Assembly: GCF_008639165.1 (NCBI RefSeq)
Contig: NZ_CP029197.1
Location: 7,010,001-7,074,000 of the forward strand
DNA: 64,000 nt
Source of the DNA: Streptomyces venezuelae ATCC 10712
Lineage (GTDB): Bacteria; Actinomycetota; Actinomycetes; Streptomycetales; Streptomycetaceae
Direction of reading: 5' to 3'
Below the pieces are notes generated by a model. The model ran no database searches and was not told the origin of the DNA. It saw only the letters and a program-made list of their open reading frames with translations. Shown here in pieces: positions 33,727-42,366 of the stretch. The stretch's first letter is position 1; every line of letters starts with the position of its first letter. Both the position numbers and the translations under genes were made by a program.

Positions 33727-34521
33727 GTGGCAGACGATTCGAGATCAAGAGACAAGAACGCATTCGGGTCGTACGCGGCGATCGGTGACAGCTTCACCGA
33801 GGGCGTCGGAGACCCCGGCCCCGACGGGACGTACGTCGGCTGGGCGGACCGCTTCGCGGTGCTGCTCGCCGACCAGCTGCCGGAGCACGACGCCTTCCGC
33901 TACGCCAACCTGGCCGTACGCGGGCGCCTCCTCGACCAGATCGTGGCGGAACAGGTCCCCCGGGCGAAGGAACTCGCCCCCGACCTGGTGACCTTCTGCG
34001 CCGGAGGGAACGACATCATCCGCCCCGGCACGGACCCCGACGAGGTCGCCGAGCGCTTCGAGCGGGCCGTCGCCGACCTGACCTCCGCCGTCGGCACCGT
34101 CATGGTGACCACCGGCTTCGACACGCGCGGCGTCACCCTCCTCAAGCACCTGCGCGGCAAGATCGCCACGTACAACGGGCACGTCCGGGCCATCGCGGAC
34201 CGCTACGGCTGCCCGGTCCTCGACCTGTGGTCGCTCAAGTCCGTGCAGGACCGGCGCGCCTGGGACGACGACCGGCTGCACCTCTCCGCGGAGGGCCACA
34301 CCCGGGTCGCGCTCCGCGCCGCCCAGGTCCTCGGCGTCCCCGTACCGGCCGACCCCGACCAGGCGTGGCCGCCGGTACCCCCGCGCGGCACGCTCGAAGT
34401 GCGCCGCGACGACATCCACTGGGCGCGGGAGTACCTCGTGCCGTGGATCGGACGCCGCCTGCGCGGTGAGAGCTCCGGCGACCACGTCGAGGCCAAGCGC
34501 CCCGACCTGATGCCGCTGTAG
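33727..34521 (+). CDS. SGNH/GDSL-family hydrolase
   Basis: A 264-residue SGNH hydrolase. Block I is AAIGDSFTEGVGDPGPDG (Ser about residue 22), block III FCAGGNDIIRPG, and block V DDDRLHLSAEG, giving the Ser-Asp-His triad and Gly/Asn oxyanion residues. There is no signal peptide, so it is probably cytoplasmic. Such enzymes cleave esters of lipids or sugars; the substrate is unknown. GTG 33727 is preceded by GAAGGA about 11 bases upstream. Confidence 0.9.
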   Translation: MADDSRSRDKNAFGSYAAIGDSFTEGVGDPGPDGTYVGWADRFAVLLADQLPEHDAFRYANLAVRGRLLDQIVAEQVPRAKELAPDLVTFCAGGNDIIRPGTDPDEVAERFERAVADLTSAVGTVMVTTGFDTRGVTLLKHLRGKIATYNGHVRAIADRYGCPVLDLWSLKSVQDRRAWDDDRLHLSAEGHTRVALRAAQVLGVPVPADPDQAWPPVPPRGTLEVRRDDIHWAREYLVPWIGRRLRGESSGDHVEAKRPDLMPL

Positions 34522-34751
34522 CCCCCGTGGCCCGGCGTTGCGCACGGCGGGGACCCGCTCGGGGGCCCCGCCGGCGAACCCGGCCTACGGGCCGCGCAGT
34601 TCGGCCCCGGCGAACCGACCCGGAGCCGGCGGCCCGCTGGTACGGAGAGGTGAAGGGCGGCGGCGGTCAGGAGTGGCGTACGGGCGACGGCCGTGCCGGG
34701 TGCTGGGATGTGCCCGCCGGGACCCGGCAGCCATCCTCGAAGGGACCGCCC

Positions 34752-35522
34752 GTGACGATCCGCCGGCCCAGCGCCGCCCGTACCGCCCGTCTGCTCGCCG
34801 CCACCGCCGTCCTTGCCGGCCTCCTCGCCGGCACCGCCGCCCCCGCCCTCGCCGCCGCGCCCGGACGCACCGCGCCGCGCGCCGTCGTCCGCGCCGAGGC
34901 ACCCGCGACGGTCACCGTCACCGGCCACGGCCGCGCCTCCGCCGCACCGGACCTGGCGATCCTGTCCGTCGGGGTCGAGGCCTCCCGCCCGACCGCGAAG
35001 GAGGCGATGGCCGCGCAGAACACCGCCGCCGAGGCCCTGCTCGCCGTGCTGCACAAGCAGGGGATCGCCGACCGGGACATCCGTACCGACAGCCTCTCGC
35101 TGTCCCCGGTCTACACCCAGAACGCCCAGGGCGAGAACAAGGTGACCGGCTATCAGGCCGGGCAGTCCTTCTCCGTGAAGATCCGCGACATCGACCGGAC
35201 CGGGCAGGTCATCGGCGCCGTCAACGACACCACGGGCGACGCGGGCCGCGTCAACGGCGTCGTGTTCGACGTCGCCGACCCCTCGGCACTGCGGGTGAAG
35301 GCCCGCGAGGCCGCCTACAAGGACGCGTACGAGAAGGCGGCCCAGCACGCCCGGCTGAGCGGCCACGAGCTCGGCCGGCTGGTCTCCCTCAGCGAGGGCG
35401 AGTCCGTCCGCCCGGGCCCCGGCGCGGCCCCCGGCATCGCCGCCGACGAGCCGAGCGTCCCGCTCGCCCCGGGCGAGATCGAGGAACAGGTCACGGTCTC
35501 GGCGGTCTTCGAACTGGTCTGA
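34752..35522 (+). CDS. secreted SIMPL-domain protein
   Basis: A 256-residue protein with a signal peptide (RRPSAARTARLLAATAVLAG, cleavage near APALAAAPG) and a single SIMPL (DUF541) domain from about residue 50 to the end. Recognisable parts are ATVTVTGHGRASAAPDLAILSVGVEA and the DIRTDSLSLSPVY segment. SIMPL proteins (BP26/OMP28-like) are secreted or membrane-attached and of unclear function. GTG 34752 has GAAGGGA six bases upstream. It converges with the TetR gene, leaving 15 bases between stops. Confidence 0.88.
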   Translation: MTIRRPSAARTARLLAATAVLAGLLAGTAAPALAAAPGRTAPRAVVRAEAPATVTVTGHGRASAAPDLAILSVGVEASRPTAKEAMAAQNTAAEALLAVLHKQGIADRDIRTDSLSLSPVYTQNAQGENKVTGYQAGQSFSVKIRDIDRTGQVIGAVNDTTGDAGRVNGVVFDVADPSALRVKAREAAYKDAYEKAAQHARLSGHELGRLVSLSEGESVRPGPGAAPGIAADEPSVPLAPGEIEEQVTVSAVFELV

Positions 35523-35537
35523 GCGGGAGCGGCTCGG

Positions 35538-36269
35538 TCAGGCGTGGGCGCCGGGGCTGACGGGTGCGTCCTCGGTCCCGTCGGGTGCGTCTGTGGTCTC
35601 TTCGAGGGCGGGCCCTTCGGGCCGGGGGGTTTCGGCACCGCGTCCGGTTCCGTGCTCGTTCGTCCGGCCGTTGGCCCTCGGGAGGCTCAGCTCTCTGTCG
35701 AGGGCCTCGTCCGCCCAGCGGAGCATCGCCGTGCGGGAGAGGGAGCCGGCGTACGCCGTCGTCTGGACCGCGAGGCCGTCGAGCAGGGCGGTGAGCCGCC
35801 AGGCCGCCGCGGCCGGGTCCGCGCAGCGGAACTCGCCGGCGGCGGCGCCCTCCGCGATCACCCGGGTGAGCGCGGCCTTCCACTCCTGGTCGAGGGAGGC
35901 GGCGACCCGGCGCAGTTCGGGGTCACGCAGCGAGGCCGCCCAGCCCTCGATCCACAGCCGCCAGCCCTTGGCCTGCCCGGTCGGCGCGTACCAGCGCACC
36001 GCGGCACGCAGCCGGCGTACGGCGGTGGAGCGGCGGCCGAGGAGCCGCCGCAGATGCGCCAGGTCGGCCTCGGCGGCGTGCGCGAACGCGGCGGCGACCA
36101 GCTGCTCCTTGGACGAGAAGTGGTAGAGCACCAGGGCGTTGCTCACGCCGAGCGCGGACGCCACGTCGGCGATCCGGACGGCCGCGACCCCGCGCGCCTC
36201 GATCTGCTCGACGGCGGCCCGCAGGAGCTCCTCCCGCCGTTCCGCCACGCTCAACCGCACTCTCGCCAC
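35538..36269 (-). CDS. TetR-family regulator
   Basis: A 243-residue TetR regulator with the HTH at about residues 12-55 (RREELLRAAVEQIEARG, then IADVASALGVSNALVLYHFSSKEQL). A BetI-like C-domain follows (WIEGWAASLRDPELRRVAASLDQEW), with an acidic Pro/Glu-rich tail. The start is GTG 36269. It lies downstream of the amino-acid dehydrogenase on the same strand. The palindrome ACTGAA-N6-TTCAGT at 37561 is a plausible target. Confidence 0.88.
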   Translation of the reverse strand: MARVRLSVAERREELLRAAVEQIEARGVAAVRIADVASALGVSNALVLYHFSSKEQLVAAAFAHAAEADLAHLRRLLGRRSTAVRRLRAAVRWYAPTGQAKGWRLWIEGWAASLRDPELRRVAASLDQEWKAALTRVIAEGAAAGEFRCADPAAAAWRLTALLDGLAVQTTAYAGSLSRTAMLRWADEALDRELSLPRANGRTNEHGTGRGAETPRPEGPALEETTDAPDGTEDAPVSPGAHA

Positions 36270-36332
36270 GCCCGCAGCCTACACAGCACGTGACGCGGGC
36301 ATGATCATCAGCGGCTCCGACGTGCGACCGGT

Positions 36333-37520
36333 TCAGTACCAGCCGTAGCGTTCGGCGATGAGCGGGAGCCGCTCGTCCACCAGCGCGTGCGCCGCGGCGC
36401 GCGGGCTGGTGCCGTCCGCCGCCGCCCGGTCGAGCACTCCGCCCACGAGCGTCCGCATGGACCGGCGCACCCGGTCGAAGGCCTGGTCCGCGTCGGCCTC
36501 GATGTCGCCGAAGAGCGTCCACCACCACCAGGCGTTGGTGCACGAGTTCACGACCACGTCCGGCAGCACCGTCACGCCCCGGGCGCGGAGCGCCTCCTCG
36601 GCCTCCGGCAGGACCGGCATGTTGGCGGCCTCGGCGATCCAGCGGGCCGTGATCCGCCCCTGGTTCCCGGCGTCGATCGCGTACGAGACGGCCGCCGGGA
36701 CAAGGACCTCCGCCTCGGCCGTGAGCCAGGCGTCGCCGGGCTCCTGCCGGTCGGCGGGGCGCAGCGCGGCGCGGTCGACGGCGCCGTGGGCGTCCCGGGC
36801 GGCGAGCAGCGCCTCGACGTCGAGGCCGTCGGGGTTCACGATCGTGCCGAGGACGTCGGCGACGGCCACCACCCGCAGTCCGGCGCGGGCCAGGAACCGG
36901 GCGGTCGCCCCGCCCATCGTGCCGAGCCCCTGGATCGCCACCCGGGTCGTGGCGTACTCCTGGCCGGCCCGGTCCAGGGCGACGAGCACCGATTCGGCGA
37001 CGCCGAGGCCGCCGACCAGTTCGTCGAGGCCGATGCCGTCGACCTCGACGGCGAAGGCGTCGGAGAGCCGTCGCCGGGCCGCCGTCTCGTCGTCGAGGAG
37101 CGGGTAGACGGCCTGCACCGAGGAGACGAGGCCCGCCTCGGCCACCGCGCGGTCGACCAGGTCCTGGCTGAGCCCCAGGTCCTCGCCGGTGGTCCAGAAC
37201 CGCTCGACGTACGGCCGCATCGCGCGCAGGTAGCGCACCAGGACCCCGTACGCCTCGGGGGAGCGGGGGTCGCAGTCGATGCCGCCCTTCGCGCCGCCCA
37301 GCGGGACGTACCGGGCCCGAGGGTCGTAGTGCAGGGCCTCCTTCATGGTCATGCCGCGGGCGAGTCCTGCGACCTCCTCGGCCGTGCAGCCCTCCCGCAT
37401 CCGCAGGCCGCCGCTGGCCACGCCGCGGACCAGCCGGTCGACCACCAGATGGCCCCGGCGGCCGGTCACGTGGTCGGTCCAGCCGACGGAGAGCAGGGGG
37501 GCGGAGGGGGCGGGGGGCAT
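36333..37520 (-). CDS. Glu/Leu/Phe/Val dehydrogenase
   Basis: A 395-residue ELFV dehydrogenase. The substrate domain contains GGLRMREGCTAEEVAGLARGMTMK and PLGGAKGGIDCDPRS (catalytic Lys). The NAD domain follows with VAIQGLGTMGGATARFLARAG (about residues 200-220) and NVNSCTNAWW-like C-terminal contacts. It reversibly deaminates an amino acid; the substrate cannot be assigned, and it differs in length from classical streptomycete valine dehydrogenase. I chose ATG 37520 with GGAG seven bases upstream. A palindromic operator lies 41 bases upstream. Confidence 0.88.
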   Translation of the reverse strand: MPPAPSAPLLSVGWTDHVTGRRGHLVVDRLVRGVASGGLRMREGCTAEEVAGLARGMTMKEALHYDPRARYVPLGGAKGGIDCDPRSPEAYGVLVRYLRAMRPYVERFWTTGEDLGLSQDLVDRAVAEAGLVSSVQAVYPLLDDETAARRRLSDAFAVEVDGIGLDELVGGLGVAESVLVALDRAGQEYATTRVAIQGLGTMGGATARFLARAGLRVVAVADVLGTIVNPDGLDVEALLAARDAHGAVDRAALRPADRQEPGDAWLTAEAEVLVPAAVSYAIDAGNQGRITARWIAEAANMPVLPEAEEALRARGVTVLPDVVVNSCTNAWWWWTLFGDIEADADQAFDRVRRSMRTLVGGVLDRAAADGTSPRAAAHALVDERLPLIAERYGWY

Positions 37521-37560
37521 CGCGCGGCTCCTCTGGAGGACGGGGCGGCCGGTCGGCCGT

Positions 37561-37578
37561 ACTGAATGGTCGTTCAGT
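37561..37578. promoter_or_regulatory. palindrome between dehydrogenase and metallo-hydrolase genes
   Basis: ACTGAA-tggtcg-TTCAGT is a perfect inverted repeat in the divergent promoter region, of TetR-operator size. The TetR gene at 35538-36269 is the nearest candidate. Confidence 0.55.
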
Positions 37579-37651
37579 ATGACGCACCGGCCCGAACGTT
37601 CCCGCCGCGGGCCGCTCATAATGGAACGACCCCCAGAGATCAGGAGGTCCT

Positions 37652-38854
37652 GTGACCGGTACCGGCTCCGACCGCTCACCGCGGGCCCGGCTGCGCGCGC
37701 TGCGCCCCGAGTCCTTCGGCGCGGATCCCACGGGCGAGCGTCTCGCCCGCATCCGCCGCTCACCGAACTTCGCGGACGGGATCTTCCAGAACCCCGAATC
37801 CGCCCGACGCCGCCCCTCCGGTTCGACCGTCGAGTTCGCCAAGATCTACTTCGACAAGGAAGGACGCTCGCGCCGCGCCCCCACCGGCACGATCCCCGTC
37901 CACCCCACCACCGTCGCCGACCTGGCCAAGGCCCCGGCCACCGGGCTGCGCCTGACCTGGATGGGGCACTCCGGCATCCTCGCGGAGATCGACGGTCACC
38001 GGGTCCTGTTCGACCCCGTCTGGGGCGAGCGCTGCTCCCCCTTCCCGTTCGCCGGGCCCAAGCGGCTCCACCCGGTGCCCGCCCCGCTCGCCGCGCTCGG
38101 CCCGGTCGACGTCGTCGTGATCTCGCACGACCACTACGACCACCTCGACCTGCCGACGATCAAGGAGCTCGCCGCCACCGACACCGTCTTCGCGGTGCCG
38201 CTCGGTGTCGGCGCGCACCTGGAACGCTGGGGCGTGCCCGCGTCCCGGCTGCGCGAGCTCGACTGGAACGAGTCCACCGAGATCGGCGACCTGCGGCTCA
38301 CCGCGACTCCGGCCCGGCACTTCTGCGGCCGTGGACTGCGCAACCGCCAGATGACGCTCTGGGCCTCCTGGGTGGTGACGGGGCCCGAGCACCGGATCTT
38401 CCACAGCGGGGACACCGGCTACTTCTCCGGTTTCAAGGACATCGGCGCCACCCACGGCCCCTTCGACGCCACCATGATCCAGATCGGCGCCTACTCGGAG
38501 TTCTGGACCGACATCCACATGACCCCCGAGGAGGGCATGCGCGCCCACCTGGACCTCCAGGGCGGCGCCCCCGCCGGGGTCCTGCTGCCGATCCACTGGG
38601 GCACCTTCAACCTCGCCCCGCACCCGTGGGCCGAGCCGGGGGAGTGGACCAGGGACGCGGCCGAGGAGGCCGGCCAGGCGGTGGCGTTCCCCCGCCCCGG
38701 CGAGCCGTTCGAGCCCGGGGGCAAGCTGCCCGGGGAGGCGTGGTGGAGCGCCCTCACCCACCCGATCGCCCGGCCGTGGCGGCGGCCCCGCGGTGTCGAG
38801 GTCGTGGCCGAGGAGACGCGGAGCGGCGATCTCGACCTCGCGGGGGAGGTGTGA
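37652..38854 (+). CDS. MBL-fold metallo-hydrolase, NAPE-PLD-like
   Basis: A 400-residue metallo-beta-lactamase-fold hydrolase. The metal motif is VISHDHYDHLD (about residues 158-168), with a further ligand His in ATPARHFCGRG, Asp in IFHSGDTGYF and His in LLPIHWGTF. This architecture matches the NAPE-hydrolysing phospholipase D-like/UlaG group. The substrate may be a phospholipid or a phosphodiester. GTG 37652 has AGGAGG five to six bases upstream. It diverges from the dehydrogenase. Confidence 0.9.
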   Translation: MTGTGSDRSPRARLRALRPESFGADPTGERLARIRRSPNFADGIFQNPESARRRPSGSTVEFAKIYFDKEGRSRRAPTGTIPVHPTTVADLAKAPATGLRLTWMGHSGILAEIDGHRVLFDPVWGERCSPFPFAGPKRLHPVPAPLAALGPVDVVVISHDHYDHLDLPTIKELAATDTVFAVPLGVGAHLERWGVPASRLRELDWNESTEIGDLRLTATPARHFCGRGLRNRQMTLWASWVVTGPEHRIFHSGDTGYFSGFKDIGATHGPFDATMIQIGAYSEFWTDIHMTPEEGMRAHLDLQGGAPAGVLLPIHWGTFNLAPHPWAEPGEWTRDAAEEAGQAVAFPRPGEPFEPGGKLPGEAWWSALTHPIARPWRRPRGVEVVAEETRSGDLDLAGEV

Positions 38855-38886
38855 CGCCCCGGCGGGGATGACCGGGACCGGGGCGT
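38854..38886. terminator. hairpin between convergent genes
   Basis: ACGCCCCGG (38854-38862) pairs with CCGGGGCGT (38878-38886) between the ends of the metallo-hydrolase and FG-GAP genes. Confidence 0.65.
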
Positions 38887-38905
38887 CGGGCTTGGCACGG
38901 CGGCG

Positions 38906-41221
38906 CTAGAAGAAGCGGGGTGCCAGTTCGGCTTCTGCCTCGAGTGAACTCCGGGCGCCGAAGGGGGCGCGCCAGTCGCCCGTGCCCTTGTAGACGTACC
39001 CGTCGACGTAGGTGGAGCCGCCGGAGGCGTACGTGGTCCGGGAGTACGCCAGGAGGTCGTTGCGGCCGTCGTTGTCCTGGTCGCCGATGGCGACGAGGTG
39101 GCTGAATGCGTTCCAGCCGCCACCGATCCTGGTGCGGGCCGCGAAGGTGCCGTCGCCCTTGGCGAGGTACAGCCAGAGGACGCCGTCCTTGTCACGGGCG
39201 ACGAGATCGCCGGCCGGGGCGCCGCCGATGTCGCCGGTGGCGACGATCTGGTTGTAGACGTTCCAGCCGCCGCCGACCTTCCTGCGGGGGGAGAAGGGGG
39301 CGTCGGCGTTGCCGGTGCCGTGGTAGAACCAGAGGACGCCCGACTTGTCGGTGGCGAGGAGATCCGCCTTGCCGTCGGCGTCGACGTCGCTGCCTCCGAC
39401 CAGCTTGTCGTAGACCTGCCAGCCGCCGCCGATCCGGCTGCGGGGCGAGAGCCGCGCCTGCCACGTGCCGCCCTGGTACAGCCAGAGCTCGCCGTTCCGG
39501 TCCCGGGCGACGATGTCGGGCTGGTCGGTGCCGCCGAGATCACCGGGGACCGACGTGCGGTCGTAGATGTTCCAGCCGGTTCCCCAGGGGATGTTCCAGC
39601 CGTGCCCGTCCTCGTTCCAGATGAGCTCGCCCTTCGCGTTGACACTCAGCAGGTCCGGGTCGCCGTCGTGGTCCCAGTCGTGCGGCCGGGGCGCGCGGGT
39701 CACGGTCAGCTTGCCCCGTAGCTCCACCGGCTTTCCCACGCCGTCCCAAGGCGAGATGGACGCCCTCCACTCGTATGTCCCGTTCGAGGTGACCCCGCTC
39801 TGGCCGTAGTCGCCGTTCAGGAAGTCGTACCTGCCGTCCCACCGGGCGACGAGAGGGCCGGATGCCCTGCCGAAGTCGGAATCGTGGCCCCTCCACATGT
39901 ACAGGTAGTTGTCGATCAGGCCCTCCCCCGAGATCACCATGGCCACCCTCGCGTGGGGCCGGTTCACCCTGAACGTGAAGTCGGCGAAGGGGCGGTGCTT
40001 GTCGAGGTCGAGCACCTCGGGGACGTCGAAGTCGGTGACCGCGAGCTGCGTCGCCTCGCCGCTGCGCGCGACCTGCTCCCTGCTCACGCCGTCCGCGCCG
40101 GCCGAGACACGGAACAGGCCCTCCGCCTCACCCTCCACGAGTGATCCGCCCCGGACGAGGAGCGTGCCGTCGGGTGCGGTGACGAGACTCGTGGCGTGCT
40201 CCAGGAGCTCCTTGCCCGCGTCGCCGCCGGTGCCTGTACCTGTGCCCGCGCCCGTCCCCGCGCCGAGGGCTGTGGCGACGAGCGGCAGCCGCCCGCCCTC
40301 ATGGCCGGTGGCGTCCTCCCCGTACACCACCCAGGAGCCGGTCAGTCCGACCGTGACCCCGGTGGCGTTCCCGACGGCGAAGCGTTCCGTGGCCCCGGGC
40401 CGCTCGCGGTCCGCGACCACCACGACCTTCGCCGGCTTCCCGTCCGCGCCCGTCGTCCGCTCGACCCACGCCACGTGGGTGGCGGAGAGGGCGAGCGAAG
40501 GGGAGTCGACGGCCGAAGCCGGATTCTCGTACGTCTCGACGACCGCGTGCGCGGCCAGATCGACGACGGCGTACCGCGTCGCTCCCCCCGACGCGTAGGA
40601 CACCAGCGCGGCACCCGGCACGGCGGACCGTACGACGAACTTCACGGCGTCCCCGGGCAGCCCCGTGACGGCGTCGTTCAGGAGAGTCCCGTCGGCCTCA
40701 CGTGACACGACACGCAGCACCTCCGTGCCGGTCACGGTGTGAGCGCTCGTCAGCACCCGTGAACCGACCATCCCGATCGCGATGTTGACGCCACCACCGA
40801 GCTTCGTCAGCTCGATCTCGACGGGGTCCGCGGCCGCGTCCTTCGCCATGTCCCGGATCTGCAGCACGTGGTCGGCGGTCTGCGTGGCGACCACGTCCGA
40901 GGCCGCGCCCAGCACCGGCCCGCCCGGACTGGTCAGAACCGTCGAGCTCCCGTCGGTGCGGGTCCAGCGGTACTCGCCGACGGTGCTCCTGCTGAGAAAA
41001 CCGGTGGCACCGCCGCCGGCGATCTCGGACGCCTTCGGGAAATCGAGGACCTCGCCGGCGGTCGAGGCCCCGGTGGCCGCCGAGACGGCGGCCGGGGGTG
41101 CGGTGGTCCCGGCGACAGCGGCCGGCGCCGTGGCGAGCGTGCCTCCGGTGACGGCCAGCGCGGTGGCGATCGCCATCGTCAGCGGCCGGGAGCGCGGGGT
41201 GGCGCGGCGTCTGTGGGACAT
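38906..41221 (-). CDS. secreted FG-GAP/VCBS repeat protein
   Basis: A 771-residue exported protein. A signal peptide spans residues 1-37 (AVTGGTLATAPAAVAG). A middle region of about 450 residues resembles a beta-propeller. The C-terminal third contains at least four FG-GAP-like calcium-type loops (DHDGDPDLLSV, DLGGTDQPDIVA, DVDADGKADLLA, DQDNDGRNDLLA), each followed by Leu/Trp-rich strands. Such proteins bind ligands or surfaces outside the cell; the partner is unknown. I chose ATG 41221 because GGAGGT is five bases upstream. Confidence 0.85.
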   Translation of the reverse strand: MSHRRRATPRSRPLTMAIATALAVTGGTLATAPAAVAGTTAPPAAVSAATGASTAGEVLDFPKASEIAGGGATGFLSRSTVGEYRWTRTDGSSTVLTSPGGPVLGAASDVVATQTADHVLQIRDMAKDAAADPVEIELTKLGGGVNIAIGMVGSRVLTSAHTVTGTEVLRVVSREADGTLLNDAVTGLPGDAVKFVVRSAVPGAALVSYASGGATRYAVVDLAAHAVVETYENPASAVDSPSLALSATHVAWVERTTGADGKPAKVVVVADRERPGATERFAVGNATGVTVGLTGSWVVYGEDATGHEGGRLPLVATALGAGTGAGTGTGTGGDAGKELLEHATSLVTAPDGTLLVRGGSLVEGEAEGLFRVSAGADGVSREQVARSGEATQLAVTDFDVPEVLDLDKHRPFADFTFRVNRPHARVAMVISGEGLIDNYLYMWRGHDSDFGRASGPLVARWDGRYDFLNGDYGQSGVTSNGTYEWRASISPWDGVGKPVELRGKLTVTRAPRPHDWDHDGDPDLLSVNAKGELIWNEDGHGWNIPWGTGWNIYDRTSVPGDLGGTDQPDIVARDRNGELWLYQGGTWQARLSPRSRIGGGWQVYDKLVGGSDVDADGKADLLATDKSGVLWFYHGTGNADAPFSPRRKVGGGWNVYNQIVATGDIGGAPAGDLVARDKDGVLWLYLAKGDGTFAARTRIGGGWNAFSHLVAIGDQDNDGRNDLLAYSRTTYASGGSTYVDGYVYKGTGDWRAPFGARSSLEAEAELAPRFF

Positions 41222-41494
41222 CTGTGACCTCCGGGACTCTTTCCGAGGCGCGAGCAGCGCCGCGCCCGGAAAGACAGACAAAGGCGACCAAGGGTTGTAC
41301 GGAAATCGATCATTCGTGCGCCTCCGTCATCGTCGGCTCGGCCGCAGCCGCGGCGGGCGTTGGGGTGAGTGGGGACGGGCAGGAAGGATGTGGCCCACCT
41401 TTTCGGGCAGGCCGGCGGGGCGTACCGGGTGAACCACGGGTCACCGCCGGTGTCGTCACCGGTGCCGGCTCCGCCGTCGGGTGAAGATCGGTGG

Positions 41495-42346
41495 ATGGGC
41501 GTCGTCCTGCCGGTCCTCTTCTCCCTGTGCGCCGCCTTCAGCAACGCGCTCGCCACGGTGCTGCAGCGCCGCGCCGCCCTCACCGTCCGCCGGACCGACT
41601 CCTTCCGGCCCGGCCTGATCCTCGACCTGCTGCGCCGCCCGCTCTGGCTCGCCGGCATCCTCGCGGTGATCGTCGCCGGCGTCGGGCAGGCCGCCGCCCT
41701 GGCGACCGGCCCGCTCTCCCTCGTCCAACCGCTGTTCGTCCTGGAACTGCCGCTCGCGCTGCTCATCGCCTCGCTGATGACCCGGGAACGGCTGCCGTCG
41801 GCGCTCTGGGCCGCCGTCGCCGCCGTGGTGGTGGGACTCGGGGTGGCGCTCGCCGCGGCCTCGCCGAGCGGGAACCGTACGCACGTGCCGCTGGACCGCT
41901 GGATCCCGGCACTCGCCGTCTGCGCGGGCGCGGTGGCGGCCCTGACCGTCGCCGGAGTGCGGCGGGGGCCCGGCCGGACCCGCGCCGGGTGCCTCGGGGC
42001 CGCCACCGCGATCTGCTACGCGCTCACCGCCGCCCTGATGAAGACCTCCATGCACATCCTGGACGAGGGCGGACTCACCGCCTTCCTGACGGCCTGGCAG
42101 ACGTACGCCTTCTGCGCGGCCGGCATCGCGGCCCTCCTGCTCCTCGAACACGCCATGCAGGGCGGGCCGCTGGTCGCCTCGCAGCCGGCTCTCACCCTCG
42201 GCGACGCCACGGTGAGCCTGACGCTGGGCGTCCTGCTGTACGAGGAGCAGGTGCGCACGGGCTGGTGGCTGGTGCCCGAGCTGCTGGGCGTCGGCCTGAT
42301 CGTCCTCGGCGTCTTCGCCCTCGCGCGGGGCGGCGTGTCGACCTGA
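41495..42346 (+). CDS. DMT-superfamily membrane transporter
   Basis: A 283-residue integral membrane protein with about nine or ten hydrophobic helices. Two related halves are visible: QAAALATGPLSLVQPLFVLELPLALL in the first, and LLLLEHAMQGGPLVASQPALTLGDATVSL in the second. The pattern matches DMT/EamA or NIPA-like transporters; the substrate is unknown. ATG 41495 is preceded by GAAGATCGG. It ends 20 bases from the convergent NHLM exporter gene. Confidence 0.82.
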   Translation: MGVVLPVLFSLCAAFSNALATVLQRRAALTVRRTDSFRPGLILDLLRRPLWLAGILAVIVAGVGQAAALATGPLSLVQPLFVLELPLALLIASLMTRERLPSALWAAVAAVVVGLGVALAAASPSGNRTHVPLDRWIPALAVCAGAVAALTVAGVRRGPGRTRAGCLGAATAICYALTAALMKTSMHILDEGGLTAFLTAWQTYAFCAAGIAALLLLEHAMQGGPLVASQPALTLGDATVSLTLGVLLYEEQVRTGWWLVPELLGVGLIVLGVFALARGGVST

Positions 42347-42366
42347 GCCGCGCGCCGGCCCACCCG

